Of a stretch of DNA of 64,000 bases, positions 30,097-40,100 are shown in pieces (positions within the stretch are counted from its first letter, which is position 1; each line of letters starts with the position of its first letter). Under the pieces are notes generated by a model that ran no database searches, had not been told where the DNA came from, and saw nothing but the letters and a program-made list of their open reading frames with translations. The position numbers were made by a program, and so were the translations under genes. Location of the stretch: positions 855,324 through 919,323 of the forward strand of contig NZ_JAHCDI010000004.1 of the NCBI RefSeq assembly GCF_019697375.1, read 5' to 3'. This DNA is from Micromonospora tarapacensis (lineage in GTDB: Bacteria; Actinomycetota; Actinomycetes; Mycobacteriales; Micromonosporaceae).

Positions 30097-31124
30097 TCGA
30101 GATGCGCAGCGACACCTTCACCCTGCCGACCCCGCAGATGCTCGCCGCGATGACCAGCGCCTCCCTGGGCGACGACGTCTACGGCGAGGACCCGACCGTC
30201 CGCGAGTTGGAAGAGACGAGCGCGGAGCTGACCGGCAAGGAGGCCGCCTGCTTCCTGCCCAGCGGCACGATGGCCAACCTCTGCGCGATCCTGGCCCAGG
30301 TGCCGCGCGGTGCAAAGGTCGTCGTCGGCGACGAGTCCGACATCTACCTGTACGAGGCCGCGGGCGCGAGTGTCTGCGCGGGGGCGAGCTACGAGCCGGT
30401 CGCCACCGACGAGGACGGGCGGCTACCGCTCGACCGGATCGCCGCGGCCTTTCCCGACGACCCGGACGATCCGCAGTTCGCACTGCCCGCGCTCATCTGC
30501 CTGGAGAACACCCACAACCGCGCCGGGGGCGTGGTGCTGGACGAGGCGTACCTGGCGGCGGTGCGCAACCTCGCCGACGAGCGGGGCGTCCCGGTCCATC
30601 TGGACGGTGCCCGTCTGTTCAACGCCGCGGTGGCGGCCGGAACCAGCGCCGCCGCCGTCGCCCGGCACGCCCACACCGTGCAATTTTGCCTCTCCAAAGG
30701 GCTCAGCGCCCCGGTCGGCTCGATGCTGGCCGGTCCCGCCGACGTGACGAACCGGGCCCGGCGGGCCCGCAAGCTGCTCGGCGGTGGGATGCGGCAGGCG
30801 GGCGTGTTGGCTGCGGCCGGGCTGATCGCCGTGACCGAGATGCCGCAACGGCTCGCCGAGGACCACGCCAACGCGCTGCGCCTCGCCGAAGGGCTGGCGC
30901 AGTTGCCCGGGGTGACGATCGAGCCCAAGCGGGTGCGGACGAACATCGTCCTGTTCCGCCTCGAGGAAATGCCCTGGCAGCGGTTCGTCGCCGCGACGGC
31001 CGACCTCGGCCTGCGGCTGGCGGAGTTCGGGCACGGTCGGATCCGCGCCGTGACCCACCGCGGCGTCGGTAGCGCCGACGTCGACCGGGCAGTGGAGATC
31101 ATCGACCGGGTGGTGTCGCGGTGA
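30093..31124 (+). CDS. Low-specificity L-threonine aldolase family protein
   Basis: A protein of 343 residues of the fold-type I PLP beta-eliminating lyase family: MRSDTFTLPT, PSGTMANL, LENTHNRAGG, HLDGARLFNA and the PLP lysine in FCLSKGLSAPVGS. Such enzymes split threonine or other beta-hydroxy amino acids to glycine plus an aldehyde, or run in reverse to make beta-hydroxy amino acids. It could build a beta-hydroxy-aryl amino acid or serve a side reaction of the threonine-derived pathway; the sequence does not decide. Coupled by 4-bp overlaps on both sides. Confidence 0.94.
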   Translation: MIEMRSDTFTLPTPQMLAAMTSASLGDDVYGEDPTVRELEETSAELTGKEAACFLPSGTMANLCAILAQVPRGAKVVVGDESDIYLYEAAGASVCAGASYEPVATDEDGRLPLDRIAAAFPDDPDDPQFALPALICLENTHNRAGGVVLDEAYLAAVRNLADERGVPVHLDGARLFNAAVAAGTSAAAVARHAHTVQFCLSKGLSAPVGSMLAGPADVTNRARRARKLLGGGMRQAGVLAAAGLIAVTEMPQRLAEDHANALRLAEGLAQLPGVTIEPKRVRTNIVLFRLEEMPWQRFVAATADLGLRLAEFGHGRIRAVTHRGVGSADVDRAVEIIDRVVSR

Positions 31125-32061
31125 CCACGGTGGCGGGTACCGGCCAGATCGTCGAGGTTCGGCGGGCCGACGCCGCCGACTGGCTGCACGACAACCGCGT
31201 CGAGCTGCGGCAACGGCTCGACGCGGCCGGTGTGGTGCGGCTGCGCGGGCTCGCGCTGCACACCCCGAGCGCTTCGCGGCGGCCGTCGAGGCACTGGTGC
31301 GGCCCTGCCCCCGCCGGGAGCCGTTCGCGCCGCGTCCGCACGTGTTGGGAGAGGTGCACGGCGCGCCGACCTGGCCGGCGTACCGGGACATGTGTCCACA
31401 CAACGAGCAGAGCCACGCCCTGGAGTTCCCGGCGACCCTGCTCCTGGCACACCCGCCGGGGCCGGCGACGACGGGGAACACCCTGCTCGCCGACGGGGTG
31501 GAGACGCTGTCCCGGCTGCCGTCGGGGGTCCGCGACACGTTCGTCACGCGCGGCTGGATGCTGGTCCGCAACTTCCGACCCTACGTGGGGATGAGCTGGC
31601 AACAGGCGTTCGGGGTGGAGACAGTCGCCGAGGTCGAGGCGTACTGCGCCACGCAGGCGATCGATCACGGGTGGCTGGCCGACGGCACACTTCGTACCCG
31701 GCAGGCCCGTCCGTCGACTCTGGTGCACCCCGACACGGGTACGACAGCGTGGTTCAACCAGATCGCCTTTCTCAGCGAGTGGAGCCTGCAACCGGACGAG
31801 CGGGACGTGCTGTTGAGCGCGTACGGGCGCGACGGGCTGCCGTTCAACACCTTCTTCGGCGACGGGGAGCCGGTGCCGGCCGAGGATCTGTCCGCGGTGC
31901 AGGAGGCGATCGACGCCGCGACGATCCGGTTGCCGTGGACACCCGGCGACCTGCTCCTGGTCGACAACGTACGGATGGCGCACGGGCGCAGCGCGTACGA
32001 CGGGACGTGGTCGCTGTGGGAGGCGCAGGGCGACGCCCGCCAGGCTGTCAACTTTCCATGA
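31121..32061 (+). CDS. TauD/SyrP-like Fe(II)/2-oxoglutarate dioxygenase (frameshifted)
   Basis: Two frames join into one protein of about 313 residues if a base is added to the C4 run at 31263-31266. The first gives the N-terminus through VVRLRGLALHTP; the second continues with ERFAAAVEALV and runs to the stop. Family features include PHNEQSH (first His with the acidic ligand nearby), NQIAFLSEW, and the late MAHGRSAY with the distal His and the 2-oxoglutarate Arg. SyrP-like members hydroxylate amino acids bound to carrier proteins, often at the beta carbon. The GTG start overlaps the aldolase stop by GTGA. Confidence 0.88.
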
Positions 32062-32137
32062 CTCCTGTCATGACTTGCAGCGTTGACTCTGGTAAATTCC
32101 GATCGTCCGCAGCGATCAAGACGAGTCGAGGTGCTGG
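32059..32137. promoter_or_regulatory. Promoter region with paired palindromes before the second plus-strand operon
   Basis: Starting at the dioxygenase stop codon, TGACTCCTGTCA (32059-32070) is a perfect TRAC-N4-GTYA palindrome. TGACTCTGGTAA (32084-32095) is a near copy 25 bp further on. The AT content rises here relative to the flanking genes. The region suggests that the genes from 32138 have their own promoter under the same control. Confidence 0.6.
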
Positions 32138-32878
32138 ATGGACAAGTGGGTGAGCATCGCCACGCCGAATCCCGCCGCCCCCACGCGGCTGTTCTGCTTC
32201 CCGTACGCCGGGGGCGGCGCGTCGGCGTACCGGGAGTGGCACCACTGGTTGCCTCGCGTCGAGGTGGCCGCCGTGCAGTTGCCGGGCCGGGAGAACCGGC
32301 TCGGGGAACGTCCCATCGCCGCCATGGACGACCTGCTCGCCCTGCTGGTCGGCGCCCTCGATCCGCTGCTGCGAGAGCGCCCGTTCGCCTTCTTCGGGCA
32401 CAGCATGGGGGCCCGGATCGCCTACGCGCTGACCCGGCACCTCGAGGAGCAGGGCGGCCCCCTGCCCGCCTGGCTCTTTGCCTCCGGCAGCCCCGCACCC
32501 TGGCTGCGGATCCCCGAGGTGGCCTGGGCCGAACCCGACGACCGGCTGCTGTCCTGGCTGGCCGACCTCGGGGGCACTCCACCGGAGGTACTCGGCAACC
32601 CCGACCTCATGCGGCTGGCGCTGCCGGTCATCCGCGCAGACCTGACCATCGGTGCCACCTGGGGATACCCGTACACCACCCCGTCGTCGGTGCCGGTGCA
32701 CGCCTTCGCCGCCACCGACGACGACTACGCCACCCCGGAGCGGGCCCGGGCCTGGGAACGCGAGACCGCCGGCCCCTGCCGCGTGAGCATCTTCCCCGGC
32801 GGGCACTTCTTCCTACACGAGCATGCCGGCCAGATACTGCGGCTGATCGACGACGACCTACTCAGCGTGGCGCGGTAG
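32138..32878 (+). CDS. Type II thioesterase (canonical)
   Basis: A protein of 246 residues: CFPYAGGGASAYREW, LPGRENR, nucleophile elbow GHSMG with Ser89, and the final His in PGGHFFL. Length and motifs are those of editing thioesterases that hydrolyse stalled or wrongly loaded acyl groups from PCP domains. This ordinary copy makes the cysteine variant at 17038-17772 stand out. First gene of the operon running to 40599. Confidence 0.96.
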   Translation: MDKWVSIATPNPAAPTRLFCFPYAGGGASAYREWHHWLPRVEVAAVQLPGRENRLGERPIAAMDDLLALLVGALDPLLRERPFAFFGHSMGARIAYALTRHLEEQGGPLPAWLFASGSPAPWLRIPEVAWAEPDDRLLSWLADLGGTPPEVLGNPDLMRLALPVIRADLTIGATWGYPYTTPSSVPVHAFAATDDDYATPERARAWERETAGPCRVSIFPGGHFFLHEHAGQILRLIDDDLLSVAR

Positions 32879-32884
32879 GCGGCC

Positions 32885-34138
32885 ATGACCTCTACCGGAA
32901 TCGCCGCTGCACGGGCCATCGACCACCCGCAGGAATGGCCGGTCTACGACGACCCGGCCGTGGCCCGAGCCAGCGCACTGATCCGTGCCGGTCGCACCTT
33001 CGACTACCGGCACGGCCCGGAAATCGCCGAGATCGAACAGCTCTTCTCCGGCACCCTGGACGGCCGAAACGTCCTCGCGGTCAACTCCGGCACCAGCGCA
33101 CTGCTCGCCGCGTACTACGTCCTCGGGCTCGGCCCCGGCGACGAGGTGCTGGTCCCCTCCCTGACCTTCCTCGCCACCGCCTCGCCGCTGTTCGTGCTCG
33201 GCGCCACACCGGTGCTCTGCGACAGCGGATCGGCCACCGGCAACGTCACCGCCACCGCCCTCGCCGACCGGATCACCAGCCGGACCCGGGCCATCGCGGT
33301 CACCCACCTGTTCGGCCACCCCGCCCCGATGGCGGAGATCACGAAGCTGGCCCGCGAACGGTCACTGGCGCTGATCGAGGACTGTTCCCACGCCCACGGA
33401 TCCACAATCAACGGCGTGCCGGTCGGCACCTTCGGCGACCTCGCCGTCTTCAGCATCGGCGGACTCAAACTGGTCAGCGGCGGCATGGGCGGCGTCCTCG
33501 CCTGTCGCGACAGCCAGCACTACGACCTGGCCTGTCTGCTGAGCAGCTTCCGCCAACGCAGCAGACTCACCGTCCGCGATCCGGCGCTGCGCCGCCTCGC
33601 CGACGTCGGGCTGGGCGGCAACCTACGGATCAGCCCCGTCGCGGCGGTCCTGGCCAGCAGCCACCTGCGCCGCCTCGACGAGTTGGTGGCCGCCAAGGCG
33701 CGCAACGCCAGCGCGCTCGTCGCCGCGCTGCGCACCCACCCGGGCATCGACGGCCCGGGCATCGCGCCCGGGCACACCATGGGCGGCTGGTACGACATCG
33801 TGCTGCGCGTCGACCCGCAGCGCGCGGGCTTCGACCGCGACGAGCTCGTCGCCGCCCTCAAACGCCACGGCGTACGAGCCGGCGTACCGCAGACCGCCCC
33901 GCTGCACCGCACGTCGGTCTTCACCGGATGCCGGCCGCCCACCTGGCACGCGTACTCCCCGGCAACGCTGCGTCAACACTTCGCATACGCCCCGGAGGAC
34001 CTTCCGGTCAGCGGCCGTCTGCACGACGAGTGGATCAGCCTGCCGGGCACCTTCTTCAACCAGCCGCAGGAGGAGCTGCTCGGCGCGTACCTGCGCGCCG
34101 CCGAGCGGGCGCTCGCCGACCTGGCGGTGCCCCGATGA
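32885..34138 (+). CDS. DegT/DnrJ/EryC1/StrS-family PLP aminotransferase
   Basis: A protein of 417 residues. NSGTSALLAAYY, PSLTFLATASP, IEDCSHAHGS and the PLP lysine in FSIGGLKLVSGGMGG are the family signature. Members transaminate keto sugars or cyclitols, and some act on other carbonyl compounds. No sugar-nucleotide genes or glycosyltransferases are in the window, so a non-sugar ketone or aldehyde is as likely. Overlaps the following ATP-grasp gene by ATGA. Confidence 0.93.
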   Translation: MTSTGIAAARAIDHPQEWPVYDDPAVARASALIRAGRTFDYRHGPEIAEIEQLFSGTLDGRNVLAVNSGTSALLAAYYVLGLGPGDEVLVPSLTFLATASPLFVLGATPVLCDSGSATGNVTATALADRITSRTRAIAVTHLFGHPAPMAEITKLARERSLALIEDCSHAHGSTINGVPVGTFGDLAVFSIGGLKLVSGGMGGVLACRDSQHYDLACLLSSFRQRSRLTVRDPALRRLADVGLGGNLRISPVAAVLASSHLRRLDELVAAKARNASALVAALRTHPGIDGPGIAPGHTMGGWYDIVLRVDPQRAGFDRDELVAALKRHGVRAGVPQTAPLHRTSVFTGCRPPTWHAYSPATLRQHFAYAPEDLPVSGRLHDEWISLPGTFFNQPQEELLGAYLRAAERALADLAVPR

Positions 34139-35196
34139 GCCCGGTCTCGGTCTACCTCGTCGGCGTGGAGAGCCTGGCCAGCTGGTTCACCCACTTCGTC
34201 CGGTGGCGCCCCGGCGACCGCCGGCTGCACCTGGGGGAGGGACCACGGGTCGACACCGAGATGCTCCGGCGCGGCTTCGACGGCCTCAGCGCCGCGACCG
34301 CCGTCTTCCTGACCAGCCACGACACGCTGCTGCGTGACCGGGAACTCGCCGCCGGGCTACGCACCGCCGGCCATCGGGCCATCGTCCAGTCGGGCGGCGC
34401 GGCGACCCTCGGCATCGACAAGGTGGCGATGAAGCGGTTCTTCGACCGGCACGGCATCCCCACGTCGCCATGGCGGTACCAGGACGAGGGCACGCTCGAA
34501 GACGTCGACGGCGACCCGCTGGTGGTCAAGGGGCGCAACAGCACCCAGAGCATCGGCATCCGGATGGCCACCGAGGCGTCGTCGTCCCCGCACTACTTCA
34601 CCGAGCGGTACGCCGACGGCGTGGAGTACTCCGTCGTCGCCCACCGCACCGCCGGGCGCACCGTTACTCTGCCCCCGGTCTGGAAGGGACCGACGTCGCC
34701 GATGCTGGTTCCACCATGGCGCCGGTTGCGGCTCTGTCCCGCTCCGGGCATGACCCCCGCTCTCGACGCCTGGTTGCGTGACGTCACCGAGACGATCGCG
34801 CGGAGCGCAGATGTCGACGGTTTCCTGGAGGTGGAGTTCCTGGTCCAGGCCGAGGGCGCCGGCCTTGTCCTGGAGATCAACCCACGGATCTGCGGCACCC
34901 TGCGGATCGCCGCGCTGGCCGCCGACGTTCCCGTCTTCTCGCTGCATCACCTGCCGTCGTCGGCGGCGCTGCCGGCCCATCGGTACGCCGCCGAGGTGCC
35001 GTACACCGGTGCGTCCTTCAACGACCCGGCGCAACAGGTGTACGCCACCTCGCGGCTCACCGTCGCCGGGAAGGACCCGGCGGACGCCGTGACCGCGCTG
35101 CGTCGGCACGCCGGCGACTCCGTAATGCTCTGCGATCCCTGGAACACCGGCAACGCGCCGGCCGTACTCGGAGCCCGAGAGGAAACCCCGTTATGA
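34135..35196 (+). CDS. ATP-grasp ligase
   Basis: A protein of 353 residues with an ATP-grasp fold: PLVVKGRNSTQS (ATP lysine), FTERYADGVEYS, and the metal-binding FLEVEFLVQ and LEINPRICG segments. The N-terminal domain is short and not similar to D-Ala ligases. ATP-grasp enzymes activate a carboxylate as acyl phosphate and couple it to an amine. It is the second such domain in the cluster and suggests an amide, urea or amidine-type bond made outside the NRPS. Overlaps its neighbours by 4 bp on both sides. Confidence 0.9.
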   Translation: MSPVSVYLVGVESLASWFTHFVRWRPGDRRLHLGEGPRVDTEMLRRGFDGLSAATAVFLTSHDTLLRDRELAAGLRTAGHRAIVQSGGAATLGIDKVAMKRFFDRHGIPTSPWRYQDEGTLEDVDGDPLVVKGRNSTQSIGIRMATEASSSPHYFTERYADGVEYSVVAHRTAGRTVTLPPVWKGPTSPMLVPPWRRLRLCPAPGMTPALDAWLRDVTETIARSADVDGFLEVEFLVQAEGAGLVLEINPRICGTLRIAALAADVPVFSLHHLPSSAALPAHRYAAEVPYTGASFNDPAQQVYATSRLTVAGKDPADAVTALRRHAGDSVMLCDPWNTGNAPAVLGAREETPL

Positions 35197-36503
35197 GCAC
35201 CGAAACCCTTCGCGACGAGACACCGTCGGACGACGGCACTCCATCGTCCTCGCTGAACCGTCACCGCGACTTCAACAAGCTCTGGCTCGGCCAGGGGATC
35301 TCCGCCTTCGGCACCGAGATCACCACCCTGGCGTTGCCGCTGACCGCGATCCTCATTCTCGACGCGAGCGCCACTCAGATCGGCATCATGTCGGCGCTGC
35401 GCGAGCTGGCCTTCCTCGGCCCGCTCCTGCTCTTCGGCGTCCTGGTCGACCGGATGCGCCGACGACCGCTGATGATCGGTACAGACCTGGCGCGGGCCTT
35501 CGTGATCGGTCTCGTCCCGGTCCTGGCGTTCCTCGACTCGCTGACCATGACGGTGATGTACCTCGTCGCCTTCGCCATCGGTTGCCTCTCGGTCGTCTTC
35601 GACCTGGCCTACCGGTCCTACCTGCCAAGCATCGTCTCCCGCGCGCAGTTGATGGCCGGCAACAGTCGGCTCCAGGCGACGGACTCGCTGTCCCAGATCG
35701 CCGGGCCCGGGCTGGCCGGTCTGCTCGTGCAGGCGCTGCGCGCCCCGTTCGCGCTGGTCGTCGATGCGATCTCGTTCGTGGCCTCGGCGATCGCCCTCAT
35801 GCTGGTGAAGACGCCGGAGCCGCCCGTCAAGCAACCCACCGAGGACATCGGCCGCGGCTGGCGCGGAGTCTTCAGCGACATCGGTCACGGCCTGCGGACC
35901 ACGGTCAGGCACCCGGTGGTACGGGCACTTGCGGGCAACAGCGCCACCTTCAACTTCTTCTCCGTCCTGATGCTCACCCTTTTCGTGCTCTACGCCACGC
36001 GCGAGTTCAACATCAGCCCCGCGGTACTCGGCCTCATCTTCGCCGCCTTCGGAGTCGGCGGGCTGCTCGGCGCGATCACCATGGGCCGGCTGCTCAAGGT
36101 GCTGGGCTACGGCTGGCTGCTGATCGTCGCCTACCTGCTGGCCGTCGTGCCGATCATGGCCATCCCACTGGTGAACGGAACGACGACCACGGCCGCGATT
36201 CTCTTCGGCGTCATCCACTTCGTGGTCGGCTACGGCATCGTCTCTTCCAACATCGCCGAGATGACCATGCGCCAGATGGTGATCCCGCAGCACATCCTGG
36301 GACGGGTCAACGCCAGCTTCCGGTTCCTCATCGGTGGCCTGGTGCCGATCTCCGCGCTGGTGGCGGGCCTGCTCGGCGACGCCATCGGGCTGCGGCCGAC
36401 GCTGTTCATCACCGCGGTGGGCATCCCGCTGTCGCTGCTCTGGCTGATCTTCTCGCCGATTCCGAAGCTACGCACCGTTGAGGACGTGGAGGCGACGGCA
36501 TGA
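35193..36503 (+). CDS. MFS transporter, likely product exporter
   Basis: A protein of 436 residues with about 12 hydrophobic segments and the MFS loop between helices 2 and 3 (LVDRMRRRPLMIG). It resembles the macrolide-efflux/enterobactin-exporter branch of MFS_3. It sits inside the biosynthetic operon with ATGA overlaps, so export of the product (and self-resistance) is the natural role. It is the only transporter recognised in the window. Confidence 0.93.
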   Translation: MSTETLRDETPSDDGTPSSSLNRHRDFNKLWLGQGISAFGTEITTLALPLTAILILDASATQIGIMSALRELAFLGPLLLFGVLVDRMRRRPLMIGTDLARAFVIGLVPVLAFLDSLTMTVMYLVAFAIGCLSVVFDLAYRSYLPSIVSRAQLMAGNSRLQATDSLSQIAGPGLAGLLVQALRAPFALVVDAISFVASAIALMLVKTPEPPVKQPTEDIGRGWRGVFSDIGHGLRTTVRHPVVRALAGNSATFNFFSVLMLTLFVLYATREFNISPAVLGLIFAAFGVGGLLGAITMGRLLKVLGYGWLLIVAYLLAVVPIMAIPLVNGTTTTAAILFGVIHFVVGYGIVSSNIAEMTMRQMVIPQHILGRVNASFRFLIGGLVPISALVAGLLGDAIGLRPTLFITAVGIPLSLLWLIFSPIPKLRTVEDVEATA

Positions 36504-37138
36504 GCGGACCGACGTTGGACGGCGGCTGCGACCGCGGCTACGAGATGAGCCCCTGCCTCTGGGGACGTGATCCGGAACCGGTCCTCGAGAGTCTGACTCG
36601 GCGTACCTCGCTGGAGGGCCTCCGGGTGCTGGACGCGGGCTGCGGTGAAGGGCGCAACGCCGCCTACCTGGCCCGGCACGGGGCCCTCGTCGACGCGACG
36701 GACGTCTCCGAACTGGCGCTGCGCAACGCCCGTGCGGCCTGGCCGGACGAGCCGGGAATCACCTGGTCCGTGCAGGACGTCCTCACCCAACCCCTGCCAC
36801 CCGCCAGCTACGACGTCGTGGTCTTCGACAGTGTGGCCCACTGGCTGACCGACGCCACGGCAGTCGCCGCCGCGGTGACCGCCCTGCAGCGGGCGACCCG
36901 GGTCGGCGGCTGGCACGTCATGTGCTCCTTCAACGACCGCAAACAGGAGCTGGACAACCACGCCAACCCACCGCGCTGCATCCTGCCGCACAACATCCTC
37001 GTCGGCCACTACCTCAACTCCGACTGGGAGGTGGCCGAGGTACACGACGACGACGTCATCTCCTCCCACGCCGACCAGCCCATCCCGCACCGGCACTCGG
37101 TCACCCGGCTCCTGGCCCGGCGGTGGGGGACGGGGTGA
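36500..37138 (+). CDS. Class I SAM-dependent methyltransferase
   Basis: A protein of 212 residues with the SAM motif LDAGCGEGRNAAYLARHG, a following acidic residue in ATDVSEL, and VVFDSVAHWL. It resembles small-molecule methyltransferases of the UbiE/Tam type. No target can be named. Overlaps MFS and NRPS genes by 4 bp. Confidence 0.9.
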   Translation: MSGPTLDGGCDRGYEMSPCLWGRDPEPVLESLTRRTSLEGLRVLDAGCGEGRNAAYLARHGALVDATDVSELALRNARAAWPDEPGITWSVQDVLTQPLPPASYDVVVFDSVAHWLTDATAVAAAVTALQRATRVGGWHVMCSFNDRKQELDNHANPPRCILPHNILVGHYLNSDWEVAEVHDDDVISSHADQPIPHRHSVTRLLARRWGTG

Positions 37139-40100
37139 CCAGCATCGAGACCGCCGCCGGCCGGCTCAGCCCGCTGTCGTTCCCGCAGGAACAACTCTGG
37201 CTCATGGAGAGCCTCGCGCCCGGCACCTACAACGAGGTCTGGGTGCTGCGCATCGAGGGCGAGCTGCGGGTGCCGCTGCTGCAGCGCAGCCTCGACGTGG
37301 TCCTGAGTCGGCACGAGGTGCTGCGCTCCACCTTCCACACCGTCGACGGCGCACCGGTCTGCCGCATCCTGCCCGAACTCGCCATCGACCTGGGTCAACC
37401 GACCGACCTGTCGTACGTGCCGGTGGCCCTGCGCGACCGGATGGTCGCCGATCTCGCCGCGCTGGTCGCGGATCCCCCGTACGACCTGAGCAGTGGTCCG
37501 CTGATCCGCGCGTCACTGCTGCGCCTGGCGGACACCGAGCACGTGCTCGTGCTCGCCACCCACCACATCGTGGCCGACGGGTGGTCGCTGCGGGTGGTGC
37601 TGCACGAGATGCTGGCCGCCTACGAGGCGCACGCCGCCGGGCGGGTGCCCGACCTGCCGGAGCTGCCTCGCCAGTACCGGCACTTCGCCGAGGAACAACG
37701 TCGGCTGCTCGGGGACCGGGAACTCGCCGACGAGCAGCGGTACTGGCGCGGGCAGCTCGACGGTGCCGTCCCGGTCCTCCAACTGCGCCCAGGCGCTCTC
37801 CGTCCGCCGGTCAAGTCCTCGCACGGGCGGCGGATCCAGGTGAGCTTCCCGGCGAGCCTGGCCCGGTCGCTGTACCGGTGCGCCGCCAGCGTCCGCAGCA
37901 CCCCTGCGGCGGTGCTGCTCGCCGCTTTCACCGCGGTCGTGCACCGCTACACCGGTCGTCGGGACCTGCTCATCGGCACGGCCAGCGCGGCCCGCCCGGA
38001 GGAGCAGTGGGAGCCGCTGGTCGGCTTCTTCGCCGCGACGGTGCCGCTGCGCCTGAGACCCGGCCCCGACCAGTCCTTCCACGAACTGGTCCGGCACGTG
38101 ATGGAGGTCAGCCTCGACGCGCTCGACCACGACCGGCTTCCCTTCTCCCACCTGGTCGACCTGATCCGGCCAGACCGGGACCCGAGCTATCACCCGTTGG
38201 TGCAGGTGGTCTTCTCGCACGCCGACGTCCGCGACGCCGAACTGCGTGGCGAGGCCCTGCGCATCCGGTACGAACACGTCCCTCGCACCCGCTCCCGATT
38301 CGATCTCATCGTGGAAGCCCAGACCGGTCCGGACACCCTCGGTTTCTGGCTGGAGTTCGACGAGGGCCTGCTCCCCGAGCCGTTCGTTCGGGCTCTCTTC
38401 GCCCACCTGCGGACCCTGCTGGCCGCGGCGATCGAGGCGCCCCGGACGGCCGTCGCCGACCTGCCGATGCTCTCCGCGCCGGAACGGGCCGTGGCCATCT
38501 CCGAGGTCCCACCGGTCGGTGCCCCTTTTCCCGCCTCGGAGCAGGTGGTGCAGGGCGTCGACACCCTCGCGCCGCGCGGTGTGGTGGGCCGGGTCGTCGC
38601 GATCGACCCGCAGCACGTCCGGGTGGTCGGGGACCGGCTCCTGCCGGTACACGGTCAGAGCCTGGCCGATACCGGCGAACTCGGTTACGTGGACGGGCGC
38701 GGCGACCTTGTGCGGCTGGGGCGGCACGACCGCCACCCGGTGGTGAACGGACTCGGCGTGCCGCTGGACGAGGTGGCCGCCGCACTCTCGGTGCATCCCG
38801 GCGTCCGCGCTGCCGAGGTCACGTGCGGCGGCACGCCACCGGTACTGCGCGCCCGGGTGACGCGCGCCGTTGACCCGGCGCCGACATCCCAGCAGCTGGC
38901 AGAGTTCCTCGCCGCCCGGCTGCCTCGCTACGCGATTCCCACCGTGATCGACGTGGACCATCCCGCCGGCGTGAGCACCGACGACGCGGTGCTCATGAGC
39001 CGGGTGCGCGAGATCTGGCAGCAGGTGATGGATCAGGACGAGATTGGTGACGACGACGACTTCTTCGCTCTCGGCGGCCACTCCATCATGGCGGCGGAAC
39101 TGGCGTCGCGGCTGCGCACCGAGATCGGCACACCGGTGCCGATCCGGTGGATCTTCGAGGCTCCGACGCTGCGTTCCCTGGTCCGTCGGGTCGAGCGGGG
39201 GGCGTCCCCCGGACCCCGAGGGGCGAGCGAGGCCGCGCCGGCCGGTGTCGGCGTTGCCGGACCGGTGGTCACTCCCGACCGCGCCGCCGCCGTTCCACTG
39301 ACGGCGGCGCAGACCCAGATCTGGGTCCTCGACCGGCTCGCTCCCGGCCGGGCGACCTATCACAGCCCGCTGCGTGTCGACATCACCGGCCCGCTCGACC
39401 CGACCGCGCTGCGGCAGGCGTTCACGCAGGTCGTCGAGCGGCACGAGATGTTGCGCAGCGTGATCCGCTTCGTCGTGGACCGGCCGGTGCAGGTGCCGCA
39501 GCCGCACGGCCCGCGACTGGCAGTCGTCGACCTGAGCGCGCTACCGCCGCAGACCCGGGCGGCCGAGATCGACCGGCTCGCCGTGGAACAGGCGCTGCGA
39601 CCGTTCGACCTCTCCCGGGAACCCGGTATCCGGGCGACCCTGGTGGTGGCGCCAGACGGGCGACACGTGCTGCTGCTGACGGTGCACCACATCGGCATGG
39701 ACGGGGTGGGGTACGGGGTCTTCTGTCGCGACATCAGCGCCTGCTACAACGCGATCGTGGCTGGAGGCGCTGTGCCGGCCACGTCGGCCGGACTGACCTG
39801 GCAGCAGTACGCCCGTTGGGAGGACGAGTGGCTCTCCGGCCCCGAGCCGACCGCGCTGTGGGCGTACTGGGAGCGGGCCCTGGCCGATCTGCCGGTGCTG
39901 TCGTTGCCGACTCCGCTGCCGCGCCCGTCGCTGCCCACCTTCGACGGTGACCAGATCTCGATCCTGCTCGACCCGGAGCAGACCGGCAGTCTCCTGCGGC
40001 TGGCCGCCGCCCATCGGGTCAGCCCGTTCATCCTGGTCACCGCCGCCCAGGCAACGCTGTTGCACCGCCTCACCGGCGCCGCCGAAATTCCTATCGGTGC

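Noticed and set aside
32885..34138. Evidence for a glycosylated product from the DegT-type aminotransferase
   Set aside because: No sugar-nucleotide synthesis genes or glycosyltransferase were seen in the window.
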